From positions 1 through 46,458 of the forward strand of contig JAEUVK010000094.1 of the NCBI GenBank assembly GCA_016787135.1: 46,458 nt of DNA, written 5' to 3'. This document shows, piece after piece, positions 1 through 9,203 of the stretch. Both the position numbers and the translations under genes were made by a program. The stretch's first letter is position 1, and each line of letters begins with the position of its first letter. This stretch comes from Chitinophagaceae bacterium (GTDB lineage Bacteria; Bacteroidota; Bacteroidia; Chitinophagales; Chitinophagaceae). Below the pieces are notes generated by a model that searched no databases, was not told the DNA's origin, and saw only the letters and a program-made list of their open reading frames with translations.

Positions 1-616
<616 letters not shown>

Positions 617-734
617 CCCGAAGGAAATGTGAAAAATTGTCAGGAAATCCGGTACAAGCAGGTAAAATGCGGCAGAATATACCGGGCAAAACTGCAATCC
701 TGTAATTTCAGGTTGCATTTTAAAACACAGACAA

Positions 735-1205
735 ATGGAATGGCTTTGGATCAGTATCGGGATCATTTTGGTGATAACCGCAATTGCAGGCAGTATCCTG
801 CCCCTGCTGCCCGGCCCGCCCATTGCATTTATTGGTTTGTTATTACAGCAGCTAAGACCGGAAAAACCTTTTACCACCCGGTTCCTGCTGATCTGGGCTG
901 GCATCGTTATTATTTCATTGCTGCTGGACTACCTGATACCGATATGGGGCACTAAAAAATTTGGAGGCACTAAGTACGGAGTCTGGGGCTGTACCCTCGG
1001 TTTCTTAGCTGCTTTTTGGTTAGGCCCCTGGGGGGTGATCATCGGGCCTTTTGCCGGGGCCTTTTTCGGGGAGATGATCGCCGGGCAAACTTCCAGGAAA
1101 TCATTCAAGGCAGCCGTCGGTTCATTTGTGGGATTTCTATTGGGTTCATTTTTAAAACTGGTGGTTTGTTTCTTTATGCTCTACTACATCATTCAAAGCA
1201 TATGA
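735..1205 (+). CDS. DUF456 family small membrane protein
   Basis: Integral inner-membrane protein of 156 residues with no known function. It is almost wholly hydrophobic, with about four membrane segments. The glycine- and proline-rich pattern IAGSILPLLPGPPIAFIGLLL near the N-terminus and the repeated glycine helices GVIIGPFAGAFFGEMIAG and AVGSFVGFLLGSFLKL are typical of the DUF456 family, whose length it also matches. The ATG at 735 starts directly at the first membrane helix. It is divergent from dnaK, and the next gene follows in the same direction after 63 bp, so the two could be co-transcribed. The family call is firm; the role is unknown. Confidence 0.85.
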   Translation: MEWLWISIGIILVITAIAGSILPLLPGPPIAFIGLLLQQLRPEKPFTTRFLLIWAGIVIISLLLDYLIPIWGTKKFGGTKYGVWGCTLGFLAAFWLGPWGVIIGPFAGAFFGEMIAGQTSRKSFKAAVGSFVGFLLGSFLKLVVCFFMLYYIIQSI

Positions 1206-1268
1206 TAAGGCAAGATGAAAGAAACGGGAAATAAAAACTCTGCTTAGTTTTACGATAAACCTGCTTGT

Positions 1269-1931
1269 ATGATTACATCCATTGCTGATAAACTAAAGAT
1301 CAAAGCAAAGCATACCCTGCTCACACTTCATGCTCCTGCCGATTTCAAAAAAGGATTACAAGGTTTGCCGCCGGGTGTGAGGATCACTGACTCCGGGAAG
1401 GAATATGACCAGGTGCACTGGTTCGTATTCAACCGGGCGCAATTGAAAAAAGAGATGAGCAAGGTAATGAAGCTGGTGAAGCCGGAAGTGACGGTATGGG
1501 TCTATTATCCCAAAGGCACTTCGAAAATACAAACCGATCTGACAAGAGATAAAGGCTGGGATTGCCTGCTGGCAGAAAGCGATAAACTTACGTGGATCAG
1601 CCTTATCTCTTTTAGCGATACATGGTCAGTATTTGGCTTCAGGGCAAAGACCGAAGCCGATAAAAAGAAAGAAGCAAAGCCAAAACAGGAAAGAGAGATA
1701 TTCAAATGGGTGAACCCGGCAACCAAAGAAATAGAGTTCCCGGAAGACCTGGCAGCTGTTTTAAAAACGAATAAGAAGGAAGCTGTATTTTTTGAAACAC
1801 TGTCGTTTACCAATAAGAAAGAATATATCGAGTGGATCGTAACGGCAAAAAGGGAAGAAACGAGAAAGGAAAGACTGAAAGGGACGATCGAAAAATTAAG
1901 TAAGCAGTGGAAAAACCCTTCAGGCAGGTAA
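1269..1931 (+). CDS. DUF3052-like / YdeI (OmpD-associated)-like two-part protein
   Basis: Soluble protein of 220 residues with no signal peptide. Residues 1-130 resemble the DUF3052 fold: a short beta start, then an acidic stretch and the VWVYYPKGTSKIQTDLTRDKGW region that corresponds to the 'WVSWPK' block of that family. Residues 145-220 resemble the C-terminal segment of the YdeI / bacteriocin-protection family, with a charged motif ending in LSFTNKKEYIEWIVTAKREE and a helix rich in Lys and Arg. The two halves are joined by a Lys/Glu linker near residue 125. YdeI proteins have been linked to stress and peptide resistance, but I cannot infer a reaction here. The family calls come from pattern memory and could be off for the first half. 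Confidence 0.6.
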   Translation: MITSIADKLKIKAKHTLLTLHAPADFKKGLQGLPPGVRITDSGKEYDQVHWFVFNRAQLKKEMSKVMKLVKPEVTVWVYYPKGTSKIQTDLTRDKGWDCLLAESDKLTWISLISFSDTWSVFGFRAKTEADKKKEAKPKQEREIFKWVNPATKEIEFPEDLAAVLKTNKKEAVFFETLSFTNKKEYIEWIVTAKREETRKERLKGTIEKLSKQWKNPSGR

Positions 1932-2067
1932 AGAGTGTCTGCCACAGGTATTTTCCCGACGGGTGAAAGGGATCAACCAATCATTCAATGTTCTCACTGG
2001 CCTGTAAAAATTCTGAACGGCAATTTCTTAACCGTTCCTTTTCCTTTCTTTTGTTATTTTAGCATCG

Positions 2068-3513
2068 ATGAAAAACACAAAAGGAAAAGCATTTGTTCTT
2101 CTCATATCTGCTGTTAGTTTTTTTACATCCTGTTCAAGCTCCAAAAAGATCGTTTCGGAAAAACCGATTCTTACTGAAACCGATTTCAATCTCGATTCAC
2201 TCCCGGTGTCGGAGATCAATATTCCGATACAGATTAGCCTGAAACCAGTATATGCACTGGCAGAAAAAAACGTGGATACGGTTTTTACTTCGGAAGGCTA
2301 TCCTGATAACTGGATACAGGAAGGCTGCGATATGCGGTACAAGTATGTATTCCGTCGCACTCCTTTGCAGATGAAAGTATCGGGAACGACCATGAATCTT
2401 GCTTTTACAGGGCTGTATAAGATCATTGGCTCAACAAGAGTATGTGTAATGGGCGCCGCTGTTTCACCCTGGACACCTCCCTGCAAATGCGGTTTTGATG
2501 AGGGGGAACGTAAAGTGAATGTATCCTTTACCAATTCATTATCTGTGCAACCTGATTATAAGGTCAGGCTTACTATTAAAAGAAATGAACCGCAGCCTTT
2601 GGATAATTGCAAAGTATGCTTCTGGAACCAGGACATCACTAAACAGGTGATGAACGGATTGAAAGAAGAACTGGATGCAGCCAAAACAGCTATGGAAAAG
2701 AACTATAGCGTAGTGGACCTAAGACCCCGCTTTCAACAGATATGGGACCAGTTAAGCAGATCATATAATATTTACGGTATGGGCTGGCTGCAGATGAATC
2801 CGCAGCGTTTACGTATCAATAACCTGTTTGCCAAAAACGATTCATTGTATGTTTATCTCGGTTTATCAGCCAAACCGGTGATCAGTTTTGAAAGACAGGT
2901 GGATAAAATATCGGTAGTTCCGTCATTAAGTGATTTCAGCCGGCGGCAGGGCTTTTCCATTTTCCTGGATGCAGTACTGAATTATGATTCGCTCAGCTAT
3001 ATTATGAATCGTCAATTGTCAGGAAAAGAGTTTGACCTGAACAAAGGGCCGGTCAGGAAGAAGTTTATTATTGATGATTGTAAACTGGTAGGCGAAGGCA
3101 ATGAAAAACTGGTCATCAAAGTGAACTTTTCAGGAAGCAACAAAGGCACTTTTTACCTGACAGGCAAACCCGCTTACGATAAAGAGAAACGCATCATTGA
3201 AATAAAGGATATTGATTTTGACATACGGTCAAAGAATGCATTGCTGAAATCAGCCGAATGGCTTTTCAGCAGGAGAATTGTGAATGAGATCAGCAAGTAC
3301 ACCAAATATGACCTCACTTCATTTATTGATACGGCAAAAGTGAGCATTAACGAGCAACTTAACCAGGAATGGATGAAAGGGATCAGCAGCAACGGAAATG
3401 TAGAGGATATCAAACTGATCGGCATTTACCCGCTCAGCCGTTTCCTGGTGATACGCAGTAATTGCAGCGGTAGCTTATCGGTGAAAGTCGAATCGGCCGA
3501 ATTCAGCCTGTAG
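2068..3513 (+). CDS. DUF4403 family lipoprotein
   Basis: Predicted lipoprotein of 481 residues. The first 25 residues are a signal peptide ending in the lipobox FTSC, so Cys22 would carry the lipid and tether the mature protein to the outer membrane or periplasmic face. The rest is a beta-rich domain with regularly spaced long strands. The spacing of motifs such as the pair of W-containing segments around residues 190-250 (VCFWNQDI, WDQLSRSY) and the C-terminal ISSNGNVEDIKLIGIYPL fit DUF4403, whose usual length is 450-500. Function is unknown. Its 3' end overlaps that of the convergent GtrA gene by 11 bp. ATG at 2068 is chosen because it opens the signal peptide. Confidence 0.8.
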   Translation: MKNTKGKAFVLLISAVSFFTSCSSSKKIVSEKPILTETDFNLDSLPVSEINIPIQISLKPVYALAEKNVDTVFTSEGYPDNWIQEGCDMRYKYVFRRTPLQMKVSGTTMNLAFTGLYKIIGSTRVCVMGAAVSPWTPPCKCGFDEGERKVNVSFTNSLSVQPDYKVRLTIKRNEPQPLDNCKVCFWNQDITKQVMNGLKEELDAAKTAMEKNYSVVDLRPRFQQIWDQLSRSYNIYGMGWLQMNPQRLRINNLFAKNDSLYVYLGLSAKPVISFERQVDKISVVPSLSDFSRRQGFSIFLDAVLNYDSLSYIMNRQLSGKEFDLNKGPVRKKFIIDDCKLVGEGNEKLVIKVNFSGSNKGTFYLTGKPAYDKEKRIIEIKDIDFDIRSKNALLKSAEWLFSRRIVNEISKYTKYDLTSFIDTAKVSINEQLNQEWMKGISSNGNVEDIKLIGIYPLSRFLVIRSNCSGSLSVKVESAEFSL

Positions 3514-4018
3514 CTTCATCTTCAATCGCAGTTGCCCTGAAAGAAAAATGGCGTTGCGCCAGGTAGCTGAATACGATCACAATGGCGGTGGTCAGTATTT
3601 GTGCCAGTACAGCATAGATATGTAACTGCTCTACAAATATTTTCAGGAGTATATAGTTCAGCACCAGGTTGAACATACAGATCATGAAATAACGGAATAG
3701 TTGTATCCTCCCCTTCATCTTAGAATCACTGAAGACCACATATTTTGACATAAAAAAGCCTATGGGGAAGGTAACACAAAAGGAAACGAACAGGGCTGCC
3801 ACGTGAGCCTTGAAAGCATAGATACCGAAGTGAAATTCCTGTTCAAAAAAGATATATTTAAAGCTGATAAAATAGACCAGGAAACCCAGTAATACATTAC
3901 CGCCCCCGGAAGCAGCATAGCGAAAGGTCTGAAGGTTCATCAGCCGCCGGAATGGCGGATAAAAAAAATCAATGACCGGCAGTATAAAATCCCTGGCGCT
4001 ATGGAAATGCTTTCTCAA
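3503..4018 (-). CDS. GtrA family membrane protein
   Basis: Small polytopic inner-membrane protein of 171 residues with four predicted helices. GtrA relatives are thought to move undecaprenyl-linked or other lipid-linked sugars across the membrane. The segment VIDFFYPPFRRLMNLQTFRYAA, then a SGGGN glycine turn and the first helix, is the usual Bacteroidota GtrA start, so translation must begin before residue 20. The only in-frame start there is TTG at 4018; no ATG or GTG precedes it. TTACTTTGC on the minus strand just upstream (around 4025-4033) may be the -7 box, which would leave a leader of only a few bases. The GtrA call is safe; the exact start is less so. Confidence 0.8.
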   Translation of the reverse strand: MRKHFHSARDFILPVIDFFYPPFRRLMNLQTFRYAASGGGNVLLGFLVYFISFKYIFFEQEFHFGIYAFKAHVAALFVSFCVTFPIGFFMSKYVVFSDSKMKGRIQLFRYFMICMFNLVLNYILLKIFVEQLHIYAVLAQILTTAIVIVFSYLAQRHFSFRATAIEDEATG

Positions 4019-4145
4019 AACGCCGCAAAGTAATTGAAAGAAAGTGCAAAATCCAAAACCGGCTGGTATCAGGCTGGTTTACTGCCAACAAATTCCTGAT
4101 GAACCTCATTCGCTTCGTACATTCGCAGCCAAAATAAGGAACGGA

Positions 4146-5924
4146 ATGAGCATTGCTAACGATATTAAACCGCTGGTGGCTAAAACGCTGAAAGAGTTAT
4201 ATGGACTGGACCTCAACGAATCTGATCTGACTGTTAATACCACAAAGCCGGAGTTTGAAGGAGACTATACGCTGGTGCTTTTCTCATTTGTTAAACAACT
4301 GAAAAAGTCCCCGGAACAACTGGGAAATGAGATCGGTGAAGCATTGGTAAAAAACAATCCCTTTCTATTCACTTCATTTAATGTTATTAAAGGCTTTCTG
4401 AACCTGGTGATCACTGACAGTTACTGGGCAGGTTTTCTGCAAGCCAGCTATGCGGATAAAAATATCGGGGTAAAAAAGCCGAACGGGCAAAAGATCATTG
4501 TTGAGTACTCCTCTCCGAATACCAACAAACCATTGCATTTAGGCCACCTCAGGAACAACTTTCTTGGATGGAGCATTGCGGAAATCCTGAAAGCAGGCGG
4601 ATATGAAGTGGTAAAGACCTGTATCGTGAATGACAGGGGCATTCACATCTGCAAAAGCATGATCGCCTGGCAGCTTTTTGCTAACGGGGAAACGCCGGCC
4701 GGTACCGGGAAAAAAGGAGATCATTTTGTCGGGGATTATTATGTAAAATTCAACAATGAGTATAAGAAACAGGTGGACGAGTTAACAGCCAGGGGTATGA
4801 CCAAGGAGGAAGCAGAAAAAGAAGCCCCGATCATGAAGGCTGCCCAGCAAATGCTCGTTGACTGGGAAGCCGGCAAACCGGATGTCATTGACCTGTGGAA
4901 AAAGATGAACGGATGGGTATATGAGGGTTTTGACATCACGTATAAAAGGATCGGCAGTGATTTTGGAAAAACATATTACGAAAGTGATACGTACCTGCTC
5001 GGGAAAGATATCGTAAAACAGGGGCTCGAGAAAAACGTTTTCTTCAGGAAAGACGATGGCAGTGTATGGATCGACCTGACCACTGACGGGTTGGATGAAA
5101 AAGTGGTCATGAGAAAAGACGGGACTTCTGTTTACATTACACAAGATCTTGGACTGGCAGAACAAAAACAAAAAGAATACCATCCAAAAGAAAGTATCTA
5201 CGTGGTAGGCGATGAACAGAACTATCATTTCAAGGTACTCAAACTGATGGCACAAAAACTACAGATGCCAGGTGCCGATGGTATTTATCATTTAAGCTAC
5301 GGCATGGTGGAGTTGCCCACCGGAAAAATGAAAAGCCGCGAAGGTACAGTGGTAGATGCGGATGATTTATTGGATGAAATGTTTAAAGAAGCAGAGAAAA
5401 AAACCAAAGAACAGGGTAAAACCGAGGGATTTTCCAAAGAGGAGTTGAAAGAATTGTATGATATGATCAGCCTGGGAGGGCTTAAATTCTTCCTGCTTCG
5501 TGTTGAACCGAAAAAGCGGATGGTTTTTAACCCGGAAGAATCCATAGATCTCCATGGATTCACTGCAACATTTATCCAATACACCCATGCCAGGATAAAG
5601 TCAATTCTACGAAAGGAAAAGGCAGGCGGCAACATTCAACCCGCAAAGGAGCGACTACTACCAAAGGAAAAAGAACTTATAGTATTACTTGAACAATACC
5701 CTGTGATCCTTGACCAGGCACTACAGGAACATAATCCTTCAGTGATCGCTACTTACGCTTTCAATGCTGCCAAAACATTTAATACATTCTATACTGAACA
5801 TTCGGTAATGAATGCTGAGTCGGACGAAAAGAAACAACTGCGCCTTCAGCTTTCTGAACTGGCGGCAAACGTTATTGCCTCTGCAATGACTTTGCTCGGT
5901 ATCAGGGTTCCGGAGAGAATGTGA
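4146..5924 (+). CDS. argS: Arginine--tRNA ligase
   Basis: Class I aminoacyl-tRNA synthetase that charges tRNA-Arg, cytoplasmic and essential. At 592 residues it is of normal length. An N-terminal Add1-type domain covers about residues 1-90. The HIGH signature appears as HLGH at about residue 131 (preceded by SPNTNKPL), and the KMSKS loop appears as KMKSR near residue 394. The anticodon-binding domain fills the C-terminus, including the family's FNPEESIDLHGFTATFIQYTHAR block. I chose ATG 4146, not the earlier in-frame GTG at 4044, because the sequence AAGGA at 4136-4140 sits 5 bp before it and the extra 34 residues do not look like ArgS. A strong terminator follows the stop. Confidence 0.97.
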   Translation: MSIANDIKPLVAKTLKELYGLDLNESDLTVNTTKPEFEGDYTLVLFSFVKQLKKSPEQLGNEIGEALVKNNPFLFTSFNVIKGFLNLVITDSYWAGFLQASYADKNIGVKKPNGQKIIVEYSSPNTNKPLHLGHLRNNFLGWSIAEILKAGGYEVVKTCIVNDRGIHICKSMIAWQLFANGETPAGTGKKGDHFVGDYYVKFNNEYKKQVDELTARGMTKEEAEKEAPIMKAAQQMLVDWEAGKPDVIDLWKKMNGWVYEGFDITYKRIGSDFGKTYYESDTYLLGKDIVKQGLEKNVFFRKDDGSVWIDLTTDGLDEKVVMRKDGTSVYITQDLGLAEQKQKEYHPKESIYVVGDEQNYHFKVLKLMAQKLQMPGADGIYHLSYGMVELPTGKMKSREGTVVDADDLLDEMFKEAEKKTKEQGKTEGFSKEELKELYDMISLGGLKFFLLRVEPKKRMVFNPEESIDLHGFTATFIQYTHARIKSILRKEKAGGNIQPAKERLLPKEKELIVLLEQYPVILDQALQEHNPSVIATYAFNAAKTFNTFYTEHSVMNAESDEKKQLRLQLSELAANVIASAMTLLGIRVPERM

Positions 5925-5951
5925 TTATCTATTAAAAGTCTCCTGCGCAAC

Positions 5952-5976
5952 AGCATCTTCATGATGCTTTTTTTTT
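5952..5976 (+). terminator. Intrinsic terminator of argS
   Basis: A perfect 6-bp stem, AGCATC (5952-5957) and GATGCT (5963-5968), closes a 5-base loop and runs straight into nine T. It lies 28 bp after the argS stop codon. Confidence 0.8.
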
Positions 5977-5986
5977 ATTTCATATA

Positions 5987-6002
5987 ATTGACTACTATCA
6001 AT
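5987..6002. promoter_or_regulatory. Dyad site 1 before the lyase gene (ATTGA-N6-TCAAT)
   Basis: Reads ATTGACTACTATCAAT. The half-sites ATTGA and TCAAT are exact inverted copies with a 6-bp spacer, and one further T:A pair outside and ATA before that extend the symmetry. It has a near-identical partner 67 bp downstream. This form suits a dimeric DNA-binding protein; the regulator is unknown. Confidence 0.45.
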
Positions 6003-6053
6003 TATTGTTCATGATCAATTCAGATATGATTACATATTTATTGCTGATGATGT

Positions 6054-6069
6054 ATTGACCGCTATCAAT
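6054..6069. promoter_or_regulatory. Dyad site 2 before the lyase gene (ATTGA-N6-TCAAT)
   Basis: Reads ATTGACCGCTATCAAT, identical to site 1 except for two bases in the spacer (TA changed to CG), so 14 of 16 positions agree. The copies start 67 bp apart and lie 140-222 bp before the lyase start codon. The rest of the 284-bp gap (5925-6208) is AT-rich and holds no credible gene. Confidence 0.45.
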
Positions 6070-6208
6070 AAAAAAAGAATAAATACAACGATCATCCATA
6101 GATCAATGCAGTAAATCGTAAGTATATCTATTTATGACTTGCGTAATTGATTCCGGTTAATGTGCAGCGGCATAGTAGTTGGCAAAAGGCGGCAAACAAA
6201 AATACTTT

Positions 6209-7960
6209 ATGAAAAACCTCAAACGTCCGCTCGAAGGCAAACTACGCGTTGCATTGCCGGCAGGTGCGATCTTATTAAGCTCTCTTTTCGTTGCCGGCTG
6301 TCAGAAAGATATTTCAACTGAAGAACTGGCTTCAGCCAGCCAGGATGCCATTGCTGCAGAAAGCACAACAACTGCTGCGGCCAGAACTGCGGGTGATGTA
6401 TCCATTTTTGCCACAGATACAAAAACCGGTATCAAAAAAACAACTCATTCCCTGGTCAATGTGCCTGCAGGTGCTTTATTGGTACTGACCACTTCCTGCG
6501 AGTCATCTTCAAAAGACGCCACGATCACCAGCACACCTTCAATGACCTGGACAAAAAAAGTACAGGCGCATAAGTCTCTGAGTGGCGACGCAGAGATATT
6601 CACGGCAACATACGCAGCAGGAGGAAGCATCACTATCAATAGCACATGGCCTGATGGTGAAATGTCCAGCGTTGCCTATGTGATCATTAACCAGGAGGCT
6701 ACAGACGGCGGCGCTTTCAAAGCGGCTACGCTGCAGACATCTCCTTCTGTTCCTGCCAATACCACGAAAGAGAATAGCCTGCTCATTTGTGTTACATCTG
6801 ACTGGAAAGCAATAGATGGCACAAAAAGGGAATACAGGGATAATGCCACTGAAGTACTTTATGCCAATGGCAGCCGCACATATTCTACCTATCATTATTA
6901 TAAGGATGCCGGGGCCATCACCACTTACAGAGAAGGTCTGACATTACCGACCGGTCAATCAGCTGGGACCTGCGTACTGGAAGTAAGAGGGAAAGATAAA
7001 TCGACCACTGTCACTACACCTCCCGCTACCACACCAACCAATCTATCCCCGGTGATCAATACAATGACGGCGCAGACTATCACATTGCCGTTGAACTCCA
7101 TTACACTAACAGGTGTAGCATCTGATCCTGATGGTACGATTGTTTCTTACCTGTGGACAAAAGTTTCAGGTTCGGGAGGAACGATCACGACGCCTGCTTC
7201 CGCTATTACAACTGTAACAGGTTTGACCACGGGGTCTTATGCTTTTAACCTGAAAGTGACCGATAATAGCGGCGCTACTGCAAACCAAACAGCTTCTGTA
7301 ACTGTAAACCCTGCAACGACCACTCCTTCTACCAGCTATGGCACCCTGGTATTTCAGACGGGATATGATGATGCCTCTGCCATTAACACCAACCAGGGCC
7401 CTTACAATACTATTTCCTATACAATTTTCAAAACGGGTCCTGGTTCCTTCCGTTCGGAGGTAAGACAAAACCAACCGCAGACCTCATCAGGTTACCGCAG
7501 TGAAATGTCTTACAGCAGCCTTGATCCTGCCGAAGGTGTCTATGAATATGATGTCTATTACGAGAACTGGAAATCATTTGAAGGCGGCGGTCATTCAATA
7601 CAATGGCACCCAAACAGCGGAACCGGAAGCGCCGTACTTTCTTTGCAGAACTATGGCGGTAAATTCGATGTAGTTCGTTCCATCAATGGCAACAATATGC
7701 ACCAGTCCGGAACACTGAAAACAGTTACACCCAACGTATGGTATCATATGCGCTGGGAAATTAAATGGTCAACAGGTTCAGACGGGTACGTCAGGCTATA
7801 TATGGATGATGTACTCTATTATTCCTATACCGGTGTTACGGCAGATGCTACCGGAACTCCTTACTGGAAAGTAGGACAGAACAGGTGGTTCTATAGCGGC
7901 AGTGGTATTGCAGAAACATCTGTGGTGTACTACGATAATGTGAAGATCTATAAGAAATAA
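6209..7960 (+). CDS. Secreted polysaccharide-lyase-like lipoprotein with PKD-type domain
   Basis: Surface lipoprotein of 583 residues, probably a lyase acting on an acidic polysaccharide. Residues 1-30 form a signal peptide ending in VAGC, so Cys31 is the lipidated residue. Residues 50-265 are a beta-rich module I cannot name. Residues about 280-370 form a PKD/K319-like immunoglobulin fold (SDPDGTIVSYLWTKVSG, then a SYAFNLKVTDNSG strand). After a Thr/Pro linker, residues 376-583 match the heparin-lyase-I / PL20-type beta jelly roll (PF14099): SFRSEVRQ, SGYRSEM, GHSIQWHP and the final YYDNVKIYKK. Start is ATG 6209; the upstream TTG extension adds nothing signal-like. No SusC/SusD pair adjoins it. 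Substrate is not predictable; the lyase fold is a family inference. Confidence 0.75.
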   Translation: MKNLKRPLEGKLRVALPAGAILLSSLFVAGCQKDISTEELASASQDAIAAESTTTAAARTAGDVSIFATDTKTGIKKTTHSLVNVPAGALLVLTTSCESSSKDATITSTPSMTWTKKVQAHKSLSGDAEIFTATYAAGGSITINSTWPDGEMSSVAYVIINQEATDGGAFKAATLQTSPSVPANTTKENSLLICVTSDWKAIDGTKREYRDNATEVLYANGSRTYSTYHYYKDAGAITTYREGLTLPTGQSAGTCVLEVRGKDKSTTVTTPPATTPTNLSPVINTMTAQTITLPLNSITLTGVASDPDGTIVSYLWTKVSGSGGTITTPASAITTVTGLTTGSYAFNLKVTDNSGATANQTASVTVNPATTTPSTSYGTLVFQTGYDDASAINTNQGPYNTISYTIFKTGPGSFRSEVRQNQPQTSSGYRSEMSYSSLDPAEGVYEYDVYYENWKSFEGGGHSIQWHPNSGTGSAVLSLQNYGGKFDVVRSINGNNMHQSGTLKTVTPNVWYHMRWEIKWSTGSDGYVRLYMDDVLYYSYTGVTADATGTPYWKVGQNRWFYSGSGIAETSVVYYDNVKIYKK

Positions 7961-8005
7961 CTGCAACCGGGAAGTACTATGAACAGTTTACTTTGGTATG
8001 CTCCA

Positions 8006-8046
8006 TAATAAAACAGCCTCTTTATAATAAAGAGGCTGTTTTATTA
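8006..8046. terminator. Strong bidirectional terminator
   Basis: A 19-bp perfect inverted repeat (8006-8024 with 8028-8046) closes a 3-base loop. The core is CAGCCTC / GAGGCTG, flanked by an A-run on one side and a T-run on the other, so it can work in both directions. It sits between the convergent lyase and TPR genes. Confidence 0.9.
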
Positions 8047-8060
8047 AAATCAATTAGCTT

Positions 8061-9131
8061 TTACAAACCCGGCATTTGCTTTTTCTGTTTCAGGTTGGCG
8101 AGACCGGGATCCATTTCAATCGCCTTATCACAAAGCAACTGCCCTTTGTCCTTATCCCCCTTTTTTTGATAGCTCATCCCGATCATATAAAGTGCAGAAG
8201 CATTTTGTTTGTCATATTCGAGTATCTTATCCCAGTAATCAATCGCGTCATTATACTTTCCTTTGTAATAATATGCTTCGGCCACCATATTGAGGATATT
8301 GATATCACTTGGTTTTCTTTTTAATATCTCATTCATGATCTTTATGCCGTTCTCCAGGTCGCCGAGGTCCAGGTAAGCAATACCAAGGTTCTCCATGTAA
8401 TCATTCCCTTTTGGCAGCCCTTTGTTACCGGCTTCCAGCATATACTTCAGTGTGTTCTTACTATCATTCATAGCGTAATAGATCAGCGCCATTTCATAGA
8501 TCCAGTAAGGTTTGGTGCTGTCCAGTGCAATTGCTTTCTGGAAAAAGGGTATCGACTGTTTATAATTCAGCATATCTGCATAGCTGCGGGCTATCATATA
8601 AGGCACTTCGGCATTTGCAGGGTCTTCATTAGCTGCTGTGTTCAATGTCTGGATAGCTTCTCCATAGTTTTCCCGGTCATAATGCACCTTACCGATATAG
8701 AAATTCACTTTTTCCGAAGGGTCGGCTTTTTTTAGTTTATCAGCATAAAGTAACACATCATCCTGCTGTTTCAGATTGAAGGATAATGTGAGCAACTGCT
8801 TATAGTTGACAGCGGAATTATCACCAAGCTGTACTAATTTTTTATAGGCTTCTCTTGCGTGATGATATTTGCGCAGGTCCATATACACGGATGCCAGTTC
8901 TGCAAAAAGCGCCTGGCTGGTTGTATCATATTTCAGTGCTTTTTCAAACTGTTTTAATGATTCCAGCCTTCGGCCATTCTGCTTTTCCTGCAGGCCCTTT
9001 TGAAAAAAATGATCAGCGCTGTCTTTGTTTTGTGAAAATGAAAAGGCAGAAACGGTCAATAATAAAAATGTAGCCGGAACTGCAAGCAGCAGGTTGTTTT
9101 TCGTTGTACGGATATTCGATAGGATCAGCAT
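8061..9131 (-). CDS. Secreted tetratricopeptide-repeat protein
   Basis: Protein of 356 residues with an N-terminal signal peptide (hydrophobic run LLLAVPATFLLLTVSAFSFS, then Gln) and eight or so 34-residue TPR units from about residue 35 to the end. The repeats show the usual A-x-x-Y spacing, for example YHHAREAYKKLV, YGEAIQTLNTAA, YKQSIPFFQKAI and YNDAIDYWDKIL. TPR arrays build a binding groove for a protein partner, so this is a periplasmic scaffold or adaptor rather than an enzyme. Partner unknown. It lies 72 bp downstream of glgB on the same strand and may be read through from it, but no functional link is visible. Confidence 0.85.
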   Translation of the reverse strand: MLILSNIRTTKNNLLLAVPATFLLLTVSAFSFSQNKDSADHFFQKGLQEKQNGRRLESLKQFEKALKYDTTSQALFAELASVYMDLRKYHHAREAYKKLVQLGDNSAVNYKQLLTLSFNLKQQDDVLLYADKLKKADPSEKVNFYIGKVHYDRENYGEAIQTLNTAANEDPANAEVPYMIARSYADMLNYKQSIPFFQKAIALDSTKPYWIYEMALIYYAMNDSKNTLKYMLEAGNKGLPKGNDYMENLGIAYLDLGDLENGIKIMNEILKRKPSDINILNMVAEAYYYKGKYNDAIDYWDKILEYDKQNASALYMIGMSYQKKGDKDKGQLLCDKAIEMDPGLANLKQKKQMPGL

Positions 9132-9203
9132 TATAAAATGTTTTAATGTTGATAAACCATGTTACAGACACAGCTTATTCCATTCAGGCTAACAAAGTAC
9201 AAA

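Noticed and set aside
694..716. GCAATCCTG / CAGGTTGC hairpin before the DUF456 gene
   Set aside because: Eight pairs with a bulge; it could be a leader structure, but short stems of this kind are expected by chance.
2015..2037. GAACGG / CCGTTC hairpin with a T-rich tail before the DUF4403 gene
   Set aside because: Six pairs with an 11-base loop, and the tail is broken by C. Too weak to call a terminator.
4044..4145. 34-residue N-terminal extension of ArgS from a GTG
   Set aside because: The downstream ATG has a good AAGGA at 5 bp and the extension is not like ArgS.
4782..5255. 157-residue minus-strand ORF inside argS
   Set aside because: Shadow frame of a conserved gene; composition is dominated by Phe and Cys from the antisense of Lys and Glu codons.
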